From positions 62,001 through 126,000 of the forward strand of contig NZ_AP018712.1 of NCBI RefSeq assembly GCF_014701195.1: 64,000 bases of DNA, written 5' to 3'. Shown here piece after piece: positions 62,750 through 64,000 of this stretch (the first letter of the stretch is position 1; each line of letters starts with the position of its first letter). The notes under the pieces are model-generated. The model worked only from the letters and a program-made list of their open reading frames with translations. It was not told where the DNA came from and searched no databases. The translations under genes and the position numbers were made by a program. Origin of the DNA: Tepiditoga spiralis (lineage in GTDB: Bacteria; Thermotogota; Thermotogae; Petrotogales; Petrotogaceae).

Positions 62750-63688
62750 ATGAAAAAAGTAGATAGTTTAGAATTAGTAAAAAAATATACTGATGGAAAT
62801 TTTTTTAAAGATGTAACTTTTATACAAAGTCAAATTTTGAAAAGTGTAAGGCATGTTTTAGATGAAAAAGGTTTTATTGAAATTTTACCTGTAATTATTT
62901 CACCAATGACTGATCCACTAAACCATCCAGTTTTTAATGCTGATATTAATTATTATGGAAAAACATATTCTATAACTAAATCTATGATTCTTCATAAGCA
63001 AATAAGTACACTTGTTCATGAAAAAATTTATTCTGTTTCTCCAAATTTAAGACTCGAAACTGAAGAAAATTATGACAGTGGAAGACATCTTGTTGAATTT
63101 GTTCAAATCGATATGGAAAAACTTGGAGCAACTCGTGATGAAATAATGGATATTATGGAAGAAGCTATAAAGTATACTGTTAATACATTAAAAGATAGTT
63201 ACCCAGAAATAATTGAAAAATATCATCCATCACTTGATTTTTTGAATAAACCTTTTAAGAAAATAACTGTAAAAGAAGCTAAAAGTACTTATGGAGAAGA
63301 TTATGAAAAAATACTTTCAAAAAAATCAAAAGAACCATTTTGGCTCATTGACATGCCTTTACTTGAAAGAGAATTTTATGATAAACAAGATATGAAAAAT
63401 CCAGATGTTCTTCTTGATTTTGATTTAATCTTTCCTGAAGGTTTTGGAGAAGGTATTTCCGGTGGTGAAAGAGAACATGAATATGATCAAATAATAAAAA
63501 GAATGGATTTAAAGAGAACTTCATCAAAAATGTTTGAAGAATATTTAAGTTTAGCAAAAGAAGGTATATTAAAACCAACCGCTGGTTGTGGTATAGGTGT
63601 TGAAAGATTTACAAGATATATACTTGGTTTAGATCATGTTGAAAACGCAAGACTTTTTGCAAAAGCTCCAGGAAGATATTCTATTTAA
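62750..63688 (+). CDS. asnA: Aspartate-ammonia ligase (asparagine synthetase A)
   Basis: Makes asparagine from aspartate, ammonia and ATP (AMP-forming). 312 residues, class II aminoacyl-tRNA synthetase-like fold: LPVIISPMTDPLNHPVFNADINYYGKTYSITKSMILHKQ, VSPNLRLETEENYDSGRHLVEFVQIDME, GFGEGISGGEREHEYDQI and PTAGCGIGVERFTRYILGL. The last motif is the class II motif 3. It is shorter than E. coli AsnA (330) but complete. Controlled by the attenuating leader. GGGAGG precedes the ATG. glnA starts 87 nt after it. Confidence 0.96.
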   Translation: MKKVDSLELVKKYTDGNFFKDVTFIQSQILKSVRHVLDEKGFIEILPVIISPMTDPLNHPVFNADINYYGKTYSITKSMILHKQISTLVHEKIYSVSPNLRLETEENYDSGRHLVEFVQIDMEKLGATRDEIMDIMEEAIKYTVNTLKDSYPEIIEKYHPSLDFLNKPFKKITVKEAKSTYGEDYEKILSKKSKEPFWLIDMPLLEREFYDKQDMKNPDVLLDFDLIFPEGFGEGISGGEREHEYDQIIKRMDLKRTSSKMFEEYLSLAKEGILKPTAGCGIGVERFTRYILGLDHVENARLFAKAPGRYSI

Positions 63689-63775
63689 TTTAAAAAAACA
63701 GAAACTTCATTTTAACTTATGATACCCAATAATAGATTATAGTTTATTTATTACGGGGAATAAGGAGGGTGTTTT

Positions 63776-64000
63776 ATGACCAGAGAGGAAATTTTAAAAA
63801 AAATAGTCGAAGAAAAAATAAAATTTATAAGGCTTCAAATTACCGATATAAACGGTATGTTAAAAAATGTGGAGATTCCAGCAGATGAAATAGAAAGAGC
63901 CTTAGATGGGAAGGTTATGTTTGATGGTTCTTCCATTGAGGGAATGGCAAGAATAGATGAATCAGATATGTATCTCATTCCTGACCTTTCTACATTCACA
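63776..64000 (+). CDS. glnA: Glutamine synthetase, N-terminal part (runs off the right edge)
   Basis: The ATG at 63776-63778 has AAGGAGGGTG upstream; 75 codons are visible. [29 protein letters not shown] and [28 protein letters not shown] are the GS-I N-terminal beta-grasp domain; DGSSIEG and SDM are signature residues. It makes glutamine from glutamate and ammonia. No terminator lies between asnA and glnA, so co-transcription is possible. Confidence 0.95.
   Translation, partial: MTREEILKKIVEEKIKFIRLQITDINGMLKNVEIPADEIERALDGKVMFDGSSIEGMARIDESDMYLIPDLSTFT

Noticed and set aside
62384-62750. T-box riboswitch upstream of asnA
   Set aside because: There is no T-box consensus (AGGGTGGnACCGCG-like) before the terminator and no specifier stem; AGGGTGG at 62510-62517 is instead the ribosome site of the leader ORF. 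The competing-stem leader-peptide model explains the sequence better.

Overview
The window is very AT-rich chromosomal DNA. Its gene content points to the Thermotogota, probably the Petrotogales (relatives of Oceanotoga, Geotoga or Marinitoga). The indicators are a por operon in gamma-delta-alpha-beta order with a 392-residue alpha subunit as in Thermotoga, a CRISPR-Cas system of the I-B/Tneap kind (Cst1, Cst2, Cas5t), a flgI-flgH-flgA-flgG-flgF block beside mreB, twin cold-shock genes, and several GGDEF and HD-GYP proteins. The genus is an inference from gene content; no rRNA gene is present.

Layout. 1-2.6 kb: an ABC-2 exporter operon (two permeases, one ATPase; the last permease runs off the left edge). 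2.8-3.1 kb: a 32-codon ORF behind a near-consensus promoter. 3.1-10.6 kb, all leftward: a 7TM diguanylate cyclase, a YiiX-like papain-fold protein, acetate kinase, class II aldolase, MsrA, and a ferredoxin/substrate-binding fusion protein. 10.7-18.8 kb, mostly rightward: a MATE pump, oleate hydratase, a TetR/DMT-transporter pair with a shared operator, a secreted lipase-like protein whose ribosome site lies in a strong hairpin, and an unknown gene overlapping an xseB-like gene. 18.8-29.5 kb, leftward: two cold-shock genes, the flagellar rod/ring genes, mreB, tRNA-Arg(CCG), a YqgF-family gene, a small conserved gene, an enlarged recJ and a DHFR-like gene. 29.6-33.7 kb: asparaginase, an AI-2E family transporter, a TPR membrane protein and tsaB. 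33.7-40.7 kb: two HD-GYP proteins flanking a YtrA-type GntR/ABC operon and a second tiny ORF. 41-49 kb: pdxST, priA, a secreted GH13 amylase, and a DUF1703 AAA-ATPase. 48.9-52.5 kb: the por operon with a GntR/FCD gene at its end. 52.8-62.2 kb: the CRISPR array (13 repeats) and eight cas genes in two divergent operons. 62.3-64 kb: tRNA-Glu(CTC), then asnA and the start of glnA.

The most unusual element is the leader in front of asnA (aspartate-ammonia ligase). It has a consensus promoter, a 26-codon ORF with five consecutive Asn codons (six in all), a 12-bp antiterminator whose 5' arm ends at that ORF's stop codon, and a terminator sharing the antiterminator's 3' arm. This is the geometry expected for ribosome-mediated attenuation sensing charged tRNA-Asn. 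Between that terminator and the asnA start lie two further perfect hairpins whose loops (CCCCAA and TTGGGG) are fully complementary, suggesting a kissing-loop fold. glnA follows 87 nt downstream with no terminator visible, so both ammonia-assimilating genes may be under this control.

Other linked systems: c-di-GMP turnover (one GGDEF and two HD-GYP proteins), acetate fermentation (por, ackA), vitamin B6 synthesis with three copies of a candidate operator, and CRISPR immunity in which a leftward terminator supports array transcription on the minus strand. All calls are by reading the sequence; no database search was run.
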